Positions 49,496-62,393 of a DNA stretch of 64,000 nt are shown here, one piece after another (the stretch's first letter is position 1; each line of letters begins with the position of its first letter). The DNA is from an uncultured Croceicoccus sp. (GTDB lineage: Bacteria > Pseudomonadota > Alphaproteobacteria > Sphingomonadales > Sphingomonadaceae), in contig NZ_CANMCP010000008.1 in the NCBI RefSeq assembly GCF_947496385.1, positions 1-64,000 on the forward strand, in the 5' to 3' direction. The notes below the pieces were generated by a model. The model was given only the letters and a program-made list of their open reading frames with translations, was not told the DNA's origin and ran no database searches. A program made the position numbers and the translations under genes.

Positions 49496-50167
49496 TCAGC
49501 CCTCGCCGGTTTCGTCGAGCAGCCAGTCCGGACGCGCCGCGTTGACCCGGCGGCTGAAGGTCCAGACATCGTGGCTTTCCACCGCATCGTCGAGCGAGCC
49601 TGCGATCATGTTGCCGTCGCGATCGGTCGTCATGGCCGCGATGTCGGCGGCGAAACGCACGGTGATGCGGGCCATCGGGGCGTCGTATTCGGCGGAGACG
49701 ATCTCGGCCTCTTCGATCCGGATGAGGCGGTTCTGAACCGATTCGCCGGCTTCCTCGCGCGCGTCGATCGCCGCGGCGAAGCTGGCGTAGACATCGTCGT
49801 CGCACAATTCGTTGAGCGTTTCGCGGTCGCCCTTCCAGAACGCCTCGAGGATCATGCCATAGGCACCGCGCGCCCCTTCGAGGAACAGCGCCGGGGTGAA
49901 ATTGCGGTCCGCGGTGGCGATTTCGCGCACGCCGCGCTGCGCGCCGAGAGGAACGCCCGAAAGCGCCCGTTCGAGCGCGGATTGCGGCTGCTCTCCCGCC
50001 GCACCGCCGCGTTCGCCGCCGGGCAAGGCCTGCGGATTGCGGGGCTGCGGACGCGGCACCTGCCGGCCCAGCATTTCCTCCTCATGCTCCGCCCGGCGAC
50101 CCAGCACCGAGTAGAGCTTGTAGCCGAGGAAAGCGGCAATCATGGCAAGAATGATGATTTGGACCAC
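49496..50167 (-). CDS. timA: Tim44-like protein TimA
   Basis: A 223-residue protein with one N-terminal membrane helix (QIIILAMIAAFLGYKLYSVLG) and a Tim44/TimA domain: FLEGARGAYGMILEAFWKGDRETLNELCDDDVYASF, then WTFSRRVNAARPDWLLDET. In alphaproteobacteria TimA is an inner-membrane-bound cytoplasmic protein related to mitochondrial Tim44 and is thought to assist protein export. It starts at GTG (50167). It is divergent from secB, as is common in this class. Confidence 0.9.
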   Translation of the reverse strand: MVQIIILAMIAAFLGYKLYSVLGRRAEHEEEMLGRQVPRPQPRNPQALPGGERGGAAGEQPQSALERALSGVPLGAQRGVREIATADRNFTPALFLEGARGAYGMILEAFWKGDRETLNELCDDDVYASFAAAIDAREEAGESVQNRLIRIEEAEIVSAEYDAPMARITVRFAADIAAMTTDRDGNMIAGSLDDAVESHDVWTFSRRVNAARPDWLLDETGEG

Positions 50168-50473
50168 GAAATTTCATCCGTTTCATGCATGGCGCCGCAC
50201 GGGAATCTTCCGGATGCGACGGGATTTGAGACTAGCCTGCCCTAAATAGGAAAGGATTACAAATCGACAATATCGGCGGTTTTACATGGGTTCCCTTCGC
50301 ATGCCCGTTCTCTATACGCCATGAACGTCGCGCTACGCCGGTTCTCGTATCGGTTGAAGCGTTCGCGGGGGGGTGCTAACTCGCGCCGGAACCCATCGGC
50401 GGACGCGGGCGCGGGGCGGATCTCCGCCGAAAAATCGCGCCACCGCCCGCCCATCACGGAAAGCGAATCGAAC
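50168..50473. other. Divergent intergenic region between timA and secB
   Basis: 306 bp without a supported gene. The part at about 50235-50330 is relatively A/T-rich (GGAAAGGATTACAAATCG and GGTTTTACATGGG) and probably holds the promoters for both genes. An open frame continues upstream of secB but has no family similarity or ribosome site. Confidence 0.5.
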
Positions 50474-51007
50474 ATGGCCGACGAAGGCAACATCCTCACC
50501 GATCTGGACGGCAATCAGGGCGCGGCGAACGGCGCCGACAATCAGCCCGCGATCGGCCTGATCTCGCAATATATCAAGGATCTCTCGGTCGAGAATCCGA
50601 ACGCGCCGAAAAGTTACCAGTTCAAGTCGCAGCCGCAGCTCGACGTGCAGCTCAACATCAATGCGCAGGGTATCGAGGGCGAGGTCCACGAGGTCACGCT
50701 CAAGATCACCGTCACGGCCAAGGCGGACGAGGGCACGAGCTATATCGTCGATCTCGATTATTGCGGGCTCATCGGCATGCGCAACGTGCCCGACGACCAG
50801 GCGCACGCGTTCCTCTATGCCGAGGCGCCGCGCATCCTGTTTCCCTTTGCCCGCCGCATCATTGCCGATGCCGTGCGCGACCTCGGTTTTGCGCCGCTGC
50901 TGCTCGACCCCGTCGATTTTCAGGGGCTCTACGTGCAGCAGCTGAATCAGCGGCAGGCCGAACAGGGCGGCATGGGCGCGGGCACCCCGCCCACCGGCAA
51001 CGCCTGA
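50474..51007 (+). CDS. secB: Protein-export chaperone SecB
   Basis: A 177-residue SecB. Conserved text: ISQYIKDLSVENPNAPKSYQ, VHEVTLKITVTAK, YCGLIGMRNVPDDQ, FPFARRIIADAVRDLGFAPLLLDPVDFQGLYVQQ. The tetrameric chaperone keeps preproteins unfolded and delivers them to SecA. The alphaproteobacterial form has an acidic/Asn-rich N-terminal tail, as here. The ATG at 50474 is chosen because the upstream frame has no similarity. murJ starts 28 bp downstream. Confidence 0.96.
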   Translation: MADEGNILTDLDGNQGAANGADNQPAIGLISQYIKDLSVENPNAPKSYQFKSQPQLDVQLNINAQGIEGEVHEVTLKITVTAKADEGTSYIVDLDYCGLIGMRNVPDDQAHAFLYAEAPRILFPFARRIIADAVRDLGFAPLLLDPVDFQGLYVQQLNQRQAEQGGMGAGTPPTGNA

Positions 51008-51035
51008 CCCCACCGGCCCAACGGGAACGCCGGGC

Positions 51036-52634
51036 GTGAGCCTTGTCCGCAATGTCGGCACGATCGGGGGGCTGACCGCGCTCAGCCGGGTCTTCGGCTT
51101 CGTGCGCGACATGCTGCTCGCCCGCGTGCTCGGCGCGGGGATGGCGGCGGACGCGTTTCAGCTCGCCTTCATCCTGCCCAACACGTTCCGGCGCCTGTTT
51201 GCAGAGGGCGCGTTTTCCGTCGCCTTCGTGCCGATGTACACGCGCCGCCTGCATGCCGAGGGGGACGAGGGCGGCGATCTTGCCGCCCAGAAATTCGCCA
51301 ATGACGTGATGGCGGTGTTCATCTGGGTGCTGCTCGGCTTTTCTGCGCTCGCCATGCTGGCCATGCCGGGCATCGTCTGGCTGCTCGCCAGCGAGTTTCA
51401 GGAGATCCCCGGCAAGTTCGAATTGTCGGTGACGCTCGCCCGGATCACCTTCCCCTATCTCGCGCTGGTGAGCATGGTGGCGATGTTGTCGGGCGTGCTG
51501 AATGCGCGGTCGCAATTTGCGCCGGGTGCGTTCGTGCCGGTTCTGCTCAACGTCGTGCTGATCGCCGGGATTGGCGTGGGGTACGCCCTGCGCGGGGACG
51601 ATGGCGACAACATGGTGGTCGCCTATGCGCTGGCGGTGGCGGTGACGCTCGCGGGGGTGGCGCAGCTTGCCTATATGGCGTGGGCGACGCGGCGTTCGGG
51701 GGTAAAGCTGATCCTGCGCCTGCCGAAATTCACGCCGGAGGTGAAGCGGCTCGCCATGCTGATCCTGCCCGCCACCTTCGGCGCGGGGATTTACCAGGTC
51801 AGCCAGTTCGTCGACACGTTCTTCGCCACCTCGCTGCCGCAGGGCTCGCTCACCCTGCTCAAACTCGCGGACAGGCTGAACCAGATGCCGCTCGGCATTG
51901 TCGGCATCGCGCTGGGCACGGCGATCCTGCCGATGCTCGCCCGCCATATTCAGACCGACGACCGCGCCGGGGCGCAGCGTTTGCAGGCCAATGCGGTGGA
52001 GATCGCGCTCCTCCTCACCCTGCCCGCCGCGGTCGCGCTGGCGATCTGCGCGCCGGCATTCACCGCCGCGTTCTTCGTCGGCGGACAGATGACGGAGGCG
52101 AACGGCGACACGATGGCGAATATCGTCGTCGCGCTGGTTGCCGGGCTGCCGGCCTACGTGCTGGTCAAGGTGTTTCAACCCGCGTTCTTCAGCCGGGAGG
52201 ACACGCGCACGCCGGTGTGGATCGCGGCGGCGGCGCTGATCATCAATATCGCCATCAATTTCTACGTCGTGCCGCGCTACGGCATCGTCGGGCTCGCGGC
52301 GGCGACGGCGTTTACCGCATCGCTCAACGCCGCGATGCTCTACGTCCTGCTGCACCGGCGGGACTGGTTCCGGATCGATGGCCGGCTCATTGGCAAGATT
52401 GCGCGGCAGATCGTCGCCGTTTCCGCGATGGGCGCGGCGCTGTGGTTCATCATGCCGACGATGGCGGATCGCTACGACGGGAATGTGGTGGAGCGCATCT
52501 GGTCGCTCGGCGTGCTGGTCATTGCGGGCGCGGCGGTGTTCTTTGTCGCGGCGTGGCTGGTGGGGGCGATCGACAAATCGCTCCTCGCGCAATTGACGCG
52601 GCGCGGCGCGAAGGCGAAGACGCCCGCAACCTAA
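51036..52634 (+). CDS. murJ: Lipid II flippase MurJ
   Basis: A 532-residue membrane protein with about 14 helices. The N-terminus reads SRVFGFVRDMLLARVLGAGMAADAFQLAFILPNTFRRLFAEGAFSVAFVP, the MurJ hallmark with functional arginines and the Asp. The central cavity region and ALGIVGIALGTAILPML-type text (LGIVGIALGTAILPML) follow. It moves lipid II across the inner membrane for peptidoglycan synthesis. Translation starts at GTG. trpS follows at 30 bp, so secB-murJ-trpS may be one unit. Confidence 0.95.
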   Translation: MSLVRNVGTIGGLTALSRVFGFVRDMLLARVLGAGMAADAFQLAFILPNTFRRLFAEGAFSVAFVPMYTRRLHAEGDEGGDLAAQKFANDVMAVFIWVLLGFSALAMLAMPGIVWLLASEFQEIPGKFELSVTLARITFPYLALVSMVAMLSGVLNARSQFAPGAFVPVLLNVVLIAGIGVGYALRGDDGDNMVVAYALAVAVTLAGVAQLAYMAWATRRSGVKLILRLPKFTPEVKRLAMLILPATFGAGIYQVSQFVDTFFATSLPQGSLTLLKLADRLNQMPLGIVGIALGTAILPMLARHIQTDDRAGAQRLQANAVEIALLLTLPAAVALAICAPAFTAAFFVGGQMTEANGDTMANIVVALVAGLPAYVLVKVFQPAFFSREDTRTPVWIAAAALIINIAINFYVVPRYGIVGLAAATAFTASLNAAMLYVLLHRRDWFRIDGRLIGKIARQIVAVSAMGAALWFIMPTMADRYDGNVVERIWSLGVLVIAGAAVFFVAAWLVGAIDKSLLAQLTRRGAKAKTPAT

Positions 52635-52664
52635 CGTCAAAGCAGTTCAGCCACAGGATCATCC

Positions 52665-53663
52665 ATGCGCATCGTTTCGGGCATTCAGCCCACCGGCAAT
52701 CTCCACCTCGGCAATTATCTGGGGGCGATTCGCAATTGGGTGAAATTGCAGGACGAGGGCGAGTGCTTCTTCTTCCTCGCCGACCTGCACGCCATTTCCA
52801 TGCCGCATGACCCGGCGCAGCTGACCGCGAACACGCGCGAGATGGCCGCCGCGCTCATCGCGTGCGGGGTCGATACGGACCGCGCCGTGCTGTTCAACCA
52901 GACGCAGGTCCCGGCCCATGCGGAGCTGCAATGGCTGCTCAACGGGACGGCGCGGATCGGCTGGCTCAACCGCATGACGCAGTTCAAGGACAAGTCGGGC
53001 AAGAACCGCGAAGGGGCGAGCGTCGCGCTGTTCACCTATCCCGTGCTGCAGGCCGCCGACGTCTTGCTGTATCAGGCGAGCCACGTGCCCGTCGGCGACG
53101 ATCAGAAGCAGCATCTCGAACTCGCCCGCGACATTGCGCAGAAATTCAACAATGATTTCGGCGGCGGCACCGAGGTGTTCACCCTGCCCGATCCCTATAT
53201 CCCGCCCGAAGCGGCCCGGATCATGAGCCTGCGCGACGGCACGGCGAAGATGAGCAAGTCCGATCCTTCGGACATGAGCCGCATCAATCTTGCCGACGAT
53301 CCCGACACGGTGATGAAGAAGGTGAAGAAGGCCAAGAGCGACGCCGAACCGCTGCCCTCCGACATTGAAGGGCTCGACGGGCGGGCCGAGGCGAAGAATC
53401 TCGTCTCCATCTATGCCGCCATTGCGGAGGCGCCGGTGGCCGACGTGCTGCGCGATTTCGGCGGCGAGGGTTTCGGCAAGTTCAAGCCCGCGCTGGGCGA
53501 GCTGCTGGTCGAACATCTGCGCCCGATCACCGAACGTTTTACCGCGCTCAAGGACGATACGGCGACGCTGGATTCGATTCTGCGCGCCGGGGCGGAACGG
53601 GCGCGGGCGGCATCGGCGGATACGCTCGATGCGGCCTATCGCGCGCTCGGCCTGCTGCGATAG
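52665..53663 (+). CDS. trpS: Tryptophanyl-tRNA synthetase
   Basis: A 332-residue class I synthetase charging tRNA-Trp. The HIGH-like motif is GIQPTGNLHLGNYLGAI and the KMSKS loop is intact in GTAKMSKSDPSDMSRI. VPVGDDQKQHLELARDIAQKFN is also diagnostic. Standard length, ATG start at 52665, 30 bp behind murJ. This arrangement (murJ-trpS) is common in alphaproteobacteria. Confidence 0.97.
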   Translation: MRIVSGIQPTGNLHLGNYLGAIRNWVKLQDEGECFFFLADLHAISMPHDPAQLTANTREMAAALIACGVDTDRAVLFNQTQVPAHAELQWLLNGTARIGWLNRMTQFKDKSGKNREGASVALFTYPVLQAADVLLYQASHVPVGDDQKQHLELARDIAQKFNNDFGGGTEVFTLPDPYIPPEAARIMSLRDGTAKMSKSDPSDMSRINLADDPDTVMKKVKKAKSDAEPLPSDIEGLDGRAEAKNLVSIYAAIAEAPVADVLRDFGGEGFGKFKPALGELLVEHLRPITERFTALKDDTATLDSILRAGAERARAASADTLDAAYRALGLLR

Positions 53664-53827
53664 GAGCGTTGGCTTAAGTCCCTGCGCAGACACGAAAAAT
53701 CACAATTGTTAGGATTTTCGTTAAATCGCGGTTCATTGGCATTGTTCTATAAAGCGTGCATCATATGCGATATAACGGCGTTCGAGCAGGCGCCGCATCG
53801 CCACAAGCACGTTCGGAGAAACACGCC

Positions 53828-54508
53828 ATGACATCCCTCGCCAAGCGCGCGGCACGTTCGATCGCAGCATCGTTGCTGCTGGTTGGCGTTGCGGCATGCA
53901 CCACCCCGTTCCAGGCCGACGTGTCGCGATTCGCGACGCAGCTTCCCGCCCCGCAGGGCAAGACCTTTGCCGTGGTCGCCGACGATCCCGACCTGGTCGG
54001 CGGGCTCGAATTCGCGCAATATGCCCGCTATGTCGGCGCCGAAATGGCCGATCTCGGCTATACCGAGGCCACGCCCGAAACGGCGGACCTGCTGGTCAAG
54101 TTCGATTACGGCGTGAATGACGGGCGCGAAAAGATCCGCTCGTTCGGGGCGCGCGATCCGTTCTTCGATCCCTGGTACGGCTATGGCGGCTTCGGCGGGC
54201 GCAGCGCGTATTATCGCGGCGGTCCGTGGGGCTTTGGCTGGCAGGATCCGTTCTTCAATTCCGGGCCGAACATCACGAGCTACACCGTCTATACCAGCGG
54301 CATCGATCTGAAGATCGAACGCCGCGCCGATGGACAGCGGCTCTTCGAAGGCAAGGCGGAGGCCGTGTCGCGTTCGGATCGCCTGCCCTATCTCGTCCCC
54401 AATCTGGTCGAGGCGATGTTCGTCGATTTCCCCGGCAATTCGGGAGAGACTCTGCGCATTTCCATCGCGCCGGAGGACCGCGACACCAAGGTGCGCCGCA
54501 TCGATTGA
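53828..54508 (+). CDS. DUF4136-type lipoprotein
   Basis: A 226-residue predicted lipoprotein (signal SIAASLLLVGVAACTT, lipid-bearing Cys near residue 24). The DUF4136 pattern includes GKTFAVVADDPDLVGGLEFAQYARYVGAEMADLGY, ADLLVKFDYGV, a Gly/Tyr/Phe-rich loop (WYGYGGFGGRSAYYRGGPWGFGW, given in part) and YTVYTSGIDLKIERRADGQRLFEG. The function of the family is unknown; it lies on the periplasmic side. A GGAGAAACACGCC ribosome site precedes the ATG. A terminator follows. Confidence 0.87.
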   Translation: MTSLAKRAARSIAASLLLVGVAACTTPFQADVSRFATQLPAPQGKTFAVVADDPDLVGGLEFAQYARYVGAEMADLGYTEATPETADLLVKFDYGVNDGREKIRSFGARDPFFDPWYGYGGFGGRSAYYRGGPWGFGWQDPFFNSGPNITSYTVYTSGIDLKIERRADGQRLFEGKAEAVSRSDRLPYLVPNLVEAMFVDFPGNSGETLRISIAPEDRDTKVRRID

Positions 54509-54535
54509 CCGGCGCCGATACGCAACCATGAGCAA

Positions 54536-54566
54536 GAGGCGGGTGCAGCGATGCGCCCGCCTTTTT
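54536..54566 (+). terminator. Rho-independent terminator after the DUF4136 gene
   Basis: GAGGCGGGTGC and GCGCCCGCC flank a short loop and are followed by TTTTTC, 28 bp beyond the stop. Confidence 0.88.
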
Positions 54567-54622
54567 CATGGGCGCCGTGCTGTCGGCTTGCCCGCGCCGC
54601 CGCCCGCGCTAGGGTCGTCGCC

Positions 54623-54877
54623 ATGGCGCCCGATTATCACCCGCCGGTCAAACGCTCGGTCGAAATCGCCGGGCACAAGACCTCGATCAGCCTAGAGCCT
54701 GTCTTCTGGTCCATGCTGCGCGAGGCGGCGATGCGACGCGGCTTGCCGATCAACGCGCTCGTCGGGGCGATCGACGCGGAACGAATCGCAGCCGACACCC
54801 CGCCGGGGCTGGCCAGCGCGATCCGGGTCTGGCTCGTGTGCGAGCGCGAGGCTCGGGACGGCGCTATCGCGGAATGA
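54623..54877 (+). CDS. Ribbon-helix-helix domain protein
   Basis: An 84-residue protein with the RHH_4-type pattern KRSVEIAGHKTSISLEPVFWSMLREAAMRRGLPINALVGAIDAER. The beta-strand (VEIAGHKTSISL) and two helices should dimerise and bind DNA. Similar orphan RHH proteins are common in alphaproteobacteria, targets unknown; there is no partner toxin gene next to it. The start at 54623 gives the family length; the open frame upstream lies in the terminator region. Confidence 0.83.
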   Translation: MAPDYHPPVKRSVEIAGHKTSISLEPVFWSMLREAAMRRGLPINALVGAIDAERIAADTPPGLASAIRVWLVCEREARDGAIAE

Positions 54878-54891
54878 CGGCCAGGCGCACG

Positions 54892-54929
54892 AAAAAGGCG
54901 CGCCACCCTTGCGGACGGCGCGCCTTTTC
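54892..54929. terminator. Bidirectional terminator after the RHH gene
   Basis: AAAAAGGCGCGCC and GGCGCGCCTTTTC pair perfectly across a 12-nt loop, serving both the RHH gene and the convergent small-protein gene. Confidence 0.92.
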
Positions 54930-54952
54930 ATGCGTAACGCGAAAAGCTCGCG

Positions 54953-55195
54953 TCAGTAATTGGCGGGCGGATCGCTCGCCGGAAAGCTTTCGTCCATTTC
55001 CTCGTCCGTCTTGGTCCAGGTCGAGGGCTTGTCGCGCATCGAACCCGCGCCCGCGTCGCGAACGACGGTGCCGCCGCCCTGCGTGGCGTGCGGCTGACCA
55101 TCGGCGAATGCAGCCGGTTCGTCATGCTGCTTGGTGAAATGCTTGTATCCGGCATAGCCGAGCGCGCCGAGCACGCCCATTCTGATAAGTCCCAT
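54953..55195 (-). CDS. Small membrane-anchored protein with a SFPASDPP tail
   Basis: An 80-residue protein. An N-terminal hydrophobic helix (RMGVLGALGYAGYKHF) is followed by a polar, Gly/Asp-rich stretch and the C-terminal motif DEEMDESFPASDPPANY. The ESFPASDPP motif is found at the ends of many small unrelated bacterial proteins, but its role is not established to my knowledge. A clear ribosome site (AAGGAGAA) precedes the ATG at 55195. It is probably a real membrane-associated protein of unknown function. Confidence 0.75.
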   Translation of the reverse strand: MGLIRMGVLGALGYAGYKHFTKQHDEPAAFADGQPHATQGGGTVVRDAGAGSMRDKPSTWTKTDEEMDESFPASDPPANY

Positions 55196-55281
55196 TGCGA
55201 TTCTCCTTAAAGACAAGTGGCAATGAAACGCGTCAACGCGTGCAAGGTTTCGCAAATCGCCCGATACCCGTCGAGGCGGGC

Positions 55282-56565
55282 CTAATCCGAGCCGACGCGT
55301 TCGATATCCGCACCGACCAGCGCGAGCTTCTCCTCCAGCCGCTCATACCCGCGGTCGAGGTGGTAGAGCCGGTGCACCACCGTCTCCCCTTCCGCCGCGA
55401 GTCCCGCGATCACGAGGCTCATCGAGGCGCGCAGATCGGTGGCCATCACCTCCGCCCCGGTCAGCCGATCGACACCATGCACCACCGCGGTGCGGCCATT
55501 GGTCTCGATATGGGCGCCCATGCGGTTGAGTTCGGGCACGTGCATGTAGCGATTTTCGAAGATCGTCTCGTTGAGAACGCTCGTCCCGTCGGCCTGGCAC
55601 AGGAGCGCCATCAACTGCGCCTGCATGTCGGTGGCGAAACCGGGATAGGGCGCCGTCGAAAGATTCACGGCACGCAGAGGACCGTCGCAATAGACGCGCA
55701 GGCCGGCGTCGCTTTCCTCCACATTGACGCCCGCATTGCGCAAGGCATGCGTCGTGGCGCGCATTTCGGCGGGGTTCGCCCCCTTCAGCATGACATCGCC
55801 GCCGGTGATCGCCGCGGCACAGGCATAGCTGCCCGCCTCGATCCGGTCGGCCATCACGCGATAGGTCGCCCCGTGCAGGCGCGGCACGCCATGGATGGTG
55901 AGATCCGATTCGCCGATATTCTCGATTCGCGCGCCCATCGCCACAAGCAGATTGCACAGATCGACGATTTCCGGCTCGCGCGCCGCATTGTCGAGCCGCG
56001 TCGTGCCATTGGCGAGCACCGCGGCCATCAGCGCATTCTCCGTCGCACCCACCGACACCACCGGAAAGGCGAAATCGCCGCCCGGCAGACCGCCATCGGG
56101 CGCCGCGGCCCGAACATAGCCCGCGGCCAGCTCGATCTCCGCGCCCATCGCCTCCAATGCTTTCAAATGCAGGTCGATCGGCCGGTTGCCGATGGCGCAG
56201 CCGCCCGGAAGCGACACCTTCGCCTCCCCCGCCCGGCCCAGCAGCGGGCCAAGCACGAGGATCGAGGCGCGCATCTTGCGCACCAGCTCGTAAGGCGCGG
56301 TCGTGTTGGTGAGGCGCGGCGTCTGCAACGTCATGACCCGGCCGAAATCCTGAGGCCGCGACCCGGCGATGGTCGTCGACACGCCGAACTGGTTCAACAG
56401 ATGCTGAAACCCGTCAATATCTGCCAGCCGCGGCAGATTGCGCAGCGTCAGCGGCTCTTCGGTCAGCAATGCGCAGGGCAACAGGGTCAGTGCCGCGTTC
56501 TTCGCACCAGAGATAGGCAATGTGCCGGTCAGGCGTTTTCCGCCCTTGATGATGATCTTGTCCAT
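55282..56565 (-). CDS. murA: UDP-N-acetylglucosamine 1-carboxyvinyltransferase MurA
   Basis: A 427-residue enzyme for the first committed step of peptidoglycan synthesis, adding enolpyruvate from PEP to UDP-GlcNAc. It begins [35 protein letters not shown] (in part); the fosfomycin-reactive Cys is in [39 protein letters not shown] and the terminal [16 protein letters not shown] are also typical. The Met at 56565 is the start by homology. Divergent from galU. Confidence 0.97.
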   Translation of the reverse strand: MDKIIIKGGKRLTGTLPISGAKNAALTLLPCALLTEEPLTLRNLPRLADIDGFQHLLNQFGVSTTIAGSRPQDFGRVMTLQTPRLTNTTAPYELVRKMRASILVLGPLLGRAGEAKVSLPGGCAIGNRPIDLHLKALEAMGAEIELAAGYVRAAAPDGGLPGGDFAFPVVSVGATENALMAAVLANGTTRLDNAAREPEIVDLCNLLVAMGARIENIGESDLTIHGVPRLHGATYRVMADRIEAGSYACAAAITGGDVMLKGANPAEMRATTHALRNAGVNVEESDAGLRVYCDGPLRAVNLSTAPYPGFATDMQAQLMALLCQADGTSVLNETIFENRYMHVPELNRMGAHIETNGRTAVVHGVDRLTGAEVMATDLRASMSLVIAGLAAEGETVVHRLYHLDRGYERLEEKLALVGADIERVGSD

Positions 56566-56721
56566 GCGCGGCTGTTTAGCCGGAATCGCGGCGGTTACAA
56601 GGCGATGACGCCCAAACCGCGCGATGTCCGGACCGCCCGATCCATCGACGCTCTTGTGCATCCGCGTGTGGCTTGGCTATGGCTCATGTTCCATTTCGCA
56701 GTTGCAACAGGAATCGCTTCC

Positions 56722-57600
56722 ATGACCGACAATTCGCGCAAGCCCATCCGCAAGGCCGTATTCCCCGTCGCCGGCATGGGGACCCGGTTCCTGCCCGCGA
56801 CAAAGGCCGTCCCCAAGGAAATGCTACCCATCGTCGATCGGCCACTGATCCAATATGCGGTGGACGAGGCACGCGCCGCCGGGATCGAGCAGATGATCTT
56901 CGTCACCGGGCGCGGCAAGGGCGCGATCGAAGATCATTTCGACATCGGTTTCGAACTGGAAACGACGATGAAGGAACGCGGCAAGGACGTGTCCATCCTC
57001 GACGGGACGCGGCTTGCCCCCGGCAATTGCGCCTATGTCCGGCAGCAGGAGCCGCTCGGCCTCGGCCACGCGGTGTGGTGCGCGCGCGACATCGTGGGCG
57101 ACGAACCGTTTGCCGTGATGCTGCCCGACGAATTGATGTGGGGGGAGCCGGGCTGCCTCAAGCAGATGGTCGATGCCTATGAAAAGGTCGGCGGCAATCT
57201 GATCTCCGTGCTCGAAGTGCCCCGCGAATCGGTGTCGAGCTATGGCGTGATCGCGCCGGGCAAGGTCGATGGTGCCCTGACCGAGGTGACCGGCCTCGTC
57301 GAGAAGCCGAAGATCGCCGACGCCCCGTCGAACAAGATCGTGTCGGGCCGCTACATCCTCCAGCCGCAGGTGATGCGCACGCTTCAGGATCAGGAAAAGG
57401 GCGCCGGCGGCGAGATTCAGCTTACCGACGCGATGGCCAAGATGATCGGCAGCCAACCCTTTCACGCCGTCACTTTCGAGGGACGGCGCTTCGACTGCGG
57501 CTCGAAGACCGGCTTTGTGGAGGCCACGCTCGCCATCGCGCTCGAACGCGAGGACATGGGCGAGGAGGTGCGCGCCATCGCCACGCGGCTCCTGGGCTGA
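56722..57600 (+). CDS. galU: UTP-glucose-1-phosphate uridylyltransferase
   Basis: A 292-residue nucleotidyltransferase forming UDP-glucose for polysaccharides and glycolipids. It starts with KAVFPVAGMGTRFLPATKAVPKEMLPIVDRPLIQYAVDEA (in part), then LGLGHAVWCAR, VMLPDELMWGE, GLVEKPKIADAPSNKIVSGRYIL and RRFDCGSKTGFVEA. The ATG at 56722 follows GGAATCGC. A possible hairpin (GGCGTCCGG/CCGGACGCC, 57612-57639) lies just downstream but without a T run; GGGCGTCCGG is tandemly duplicated there. Confidence 0.96.
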   Translation: MTDNSRKPIRKAVFPVAGMGTRFLPATKAVPKEMLPIVDRPLIQYAVDEARAAGIEQMIFVTGRGKGAIEDHFDIGFELETTMKERGKDVSILDGTRLAPGNCAYVRQQEPLGLGHAVWCARDIVGDEPFAVMLPDELMWGEPGCLKQMVDAYEKVGGNLISVLEVPRESVSSYGVIAPGKVDGALTEVTGLVEKPKIADAPSNKIVSGRYILQPQVMRTLQDQEKGAGGEIQLTDAMAKMIGSQPFHAVTFEGRRFDCGSKTGFVEATLAIALEREDMGEEVRAIATRLLG

Positions 57601-57663
57601 GGGCGTCCGGGGGCGTCCGGGGGCAGCTGGCCGGACGCCTCTTCCGCCATGAAAAGGCGGGAG

Positions 57664-57678
57664 TTAACCGATCCTTAG
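57664..57678. promoter_or_regulatory. Candidate CtrA-type site upstream of the hybrid kinase
   Basis: TTAACCGATCCTTAG reads TTAA-N7-TTAG, seven of eight positions of the alphaproteobacterial CtrA consensus TTAA-N7-TTAA, 113 bp before the kinase ATG. Pattern only. Confidence 0.35.
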
Positions 57679-57790
57679 CAGCGGTAGGGTAAAAGGCCCC
57701 ATACCGCGCAAGAGCAAACCTTGACCCTATTCGTGGAAGGATCGCGCCGATGCGGTTGTTCTGGAATCGGGCTCGGAGTCTTTTGCGAAA

Positions 57791-61513
<3,723 letters not shown>

Positions 61514-61616
61514 CCCCTCTCAGCGCCGCGTACCATGGCGGGCGCGGGCGGAGCACCGGTCCGACCATGCGAAGGACGGAAACGTCGCCATCCTTCACCC
61601 CGCCAAAGCCGCATAC

Positions 61617-61654
61617 GAAAAAGCCCGGTGCCTTGCGGCGCCGGGCTTTTTCGA
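61617..61654. terminator. Bidirectional terminator between the hybrid kinase and the M23 peptidase
   Basis: CGAAAAAGCCCGG and CCGGGCTTTTTCG form a perfect 13-bp stem, with the loop containing a further GTGCC/GGCGC pairing. A and T runs serve both strands. Confidence 0.93.
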
Positions 61655-61688
61655 AGGACCGTCAATGACGATCCCTTAGGGATTATGA

Positions 61689-62393
61689 TCAGCGTGCGCT
61701 GGCGAAGGCCTGCTCGAACGTGTCGGCGTGCAGATATGGCTCGGGATCGACCGGCTCGCCGGCAATGCGCACTTCGTAATGCAGGTGCGGCCCGGTCGAA
61801 CGACCCGTGCTGCCGACATAGCCGATGAGATCGCCCTTCTTCACGGCCTGCCCGGCGGACACCGCCATGCGGGACATGTGGCCATAGCGCGTTTCCATTT
61901 CGCCGCCATGCTCGATCCGGATGTAATTGCCATACCCGCCGTTCCAGCGCGCATCGGCGATCTGCCCATCGGCGGTTGCATAGATCGGCGTGCCGGTCGG
62001 CGCCGCCATGTCGAGGCCGTGATGGCCGGTGCGGCGACCCGTTACCGGATGAACGCGCATGCCGAAGCTGCTCGAAAAGCGGGAGTTCTCAACCGGCAGG
62101 CGGCTGGGAATGGACATCACCGGCTTGGTCGGGACGACGGGCTTGTTCGAATTGTCGAGCGTCTTCCAGCTGGCGAAAAGCGTGCGGAACGTGCCGTCGC
62201 TTTCGACGCCTTCGCCGATGCCCTGCGTCGCAGGGGTCCGGACCGAGGCGGCCATGTCGGCGCTGGCCGCTGCCGTCGCACTGGCATTCGCCAGGGCCGG
62301 GGCAGGGGCCATCGCCATCGATGCAACCGCGACCGCGCTCAATACCGCGCCGCGTTTCGTCCAGAAATTCGAAATCTGTCCAAGTGCCGTCAT
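61689..62393 (-). CDS. M23 family metallopeptidase (LytM/peptidoglycan endopeptidase)
   Basis: A 234-residue exported protein. A long signal region (AVLSAVAVASMAMAPAPALA, cleavage near residue 35) precedes a linker and the LytM domain. The zinc ligands are visible: GRRTGHHGLDMAAPTGTPIYA gives His and Asp, and GPHLHYEVRIAG gives the HxH motif. SSSFGMRVHPVTG is the standard opening. It should cleave peptide crosslinks in the wall or activate amidases. The start MTALGQIS (62393) is preferred over upstream Mets because it places the signal peptide normally. Confidence 0.93.
   Translation of the reverse strand: MTALGQISNFWTKRGAVLSAVAVASMAMAPAPALANASATAAASADMAASVRTPATQGIGEGVESDGTFRTLFASWKTLDNSNKPVVPTKPVMSIPSRLPVENSRFSSSFGMRVHPVTGRRTGHHGLDMAAPTGTPIYATADGQIADARWNGGYGNYIRIEHGGEMETRYGHMSRMAVSAGQAVKKGDLIGYVGSTGRSTGPHLHYEVRIAGEPVDPEPYLHADTFEQAFASAR

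Noticed and set aside
53700..53750. CtrA-like TTAG...TTAA sequence before the DUF4136 gene
   Set aside because: The spacer is 8 rather than 7 bases, so it does not meet the consensus.
57601..57640. Hairpin and tandem GGGCGTCCGG repeat after galU as a terminator
   Set aside because: The stem is good but no T run follows; termination here is uncertain, so it is only mentioned with galU.
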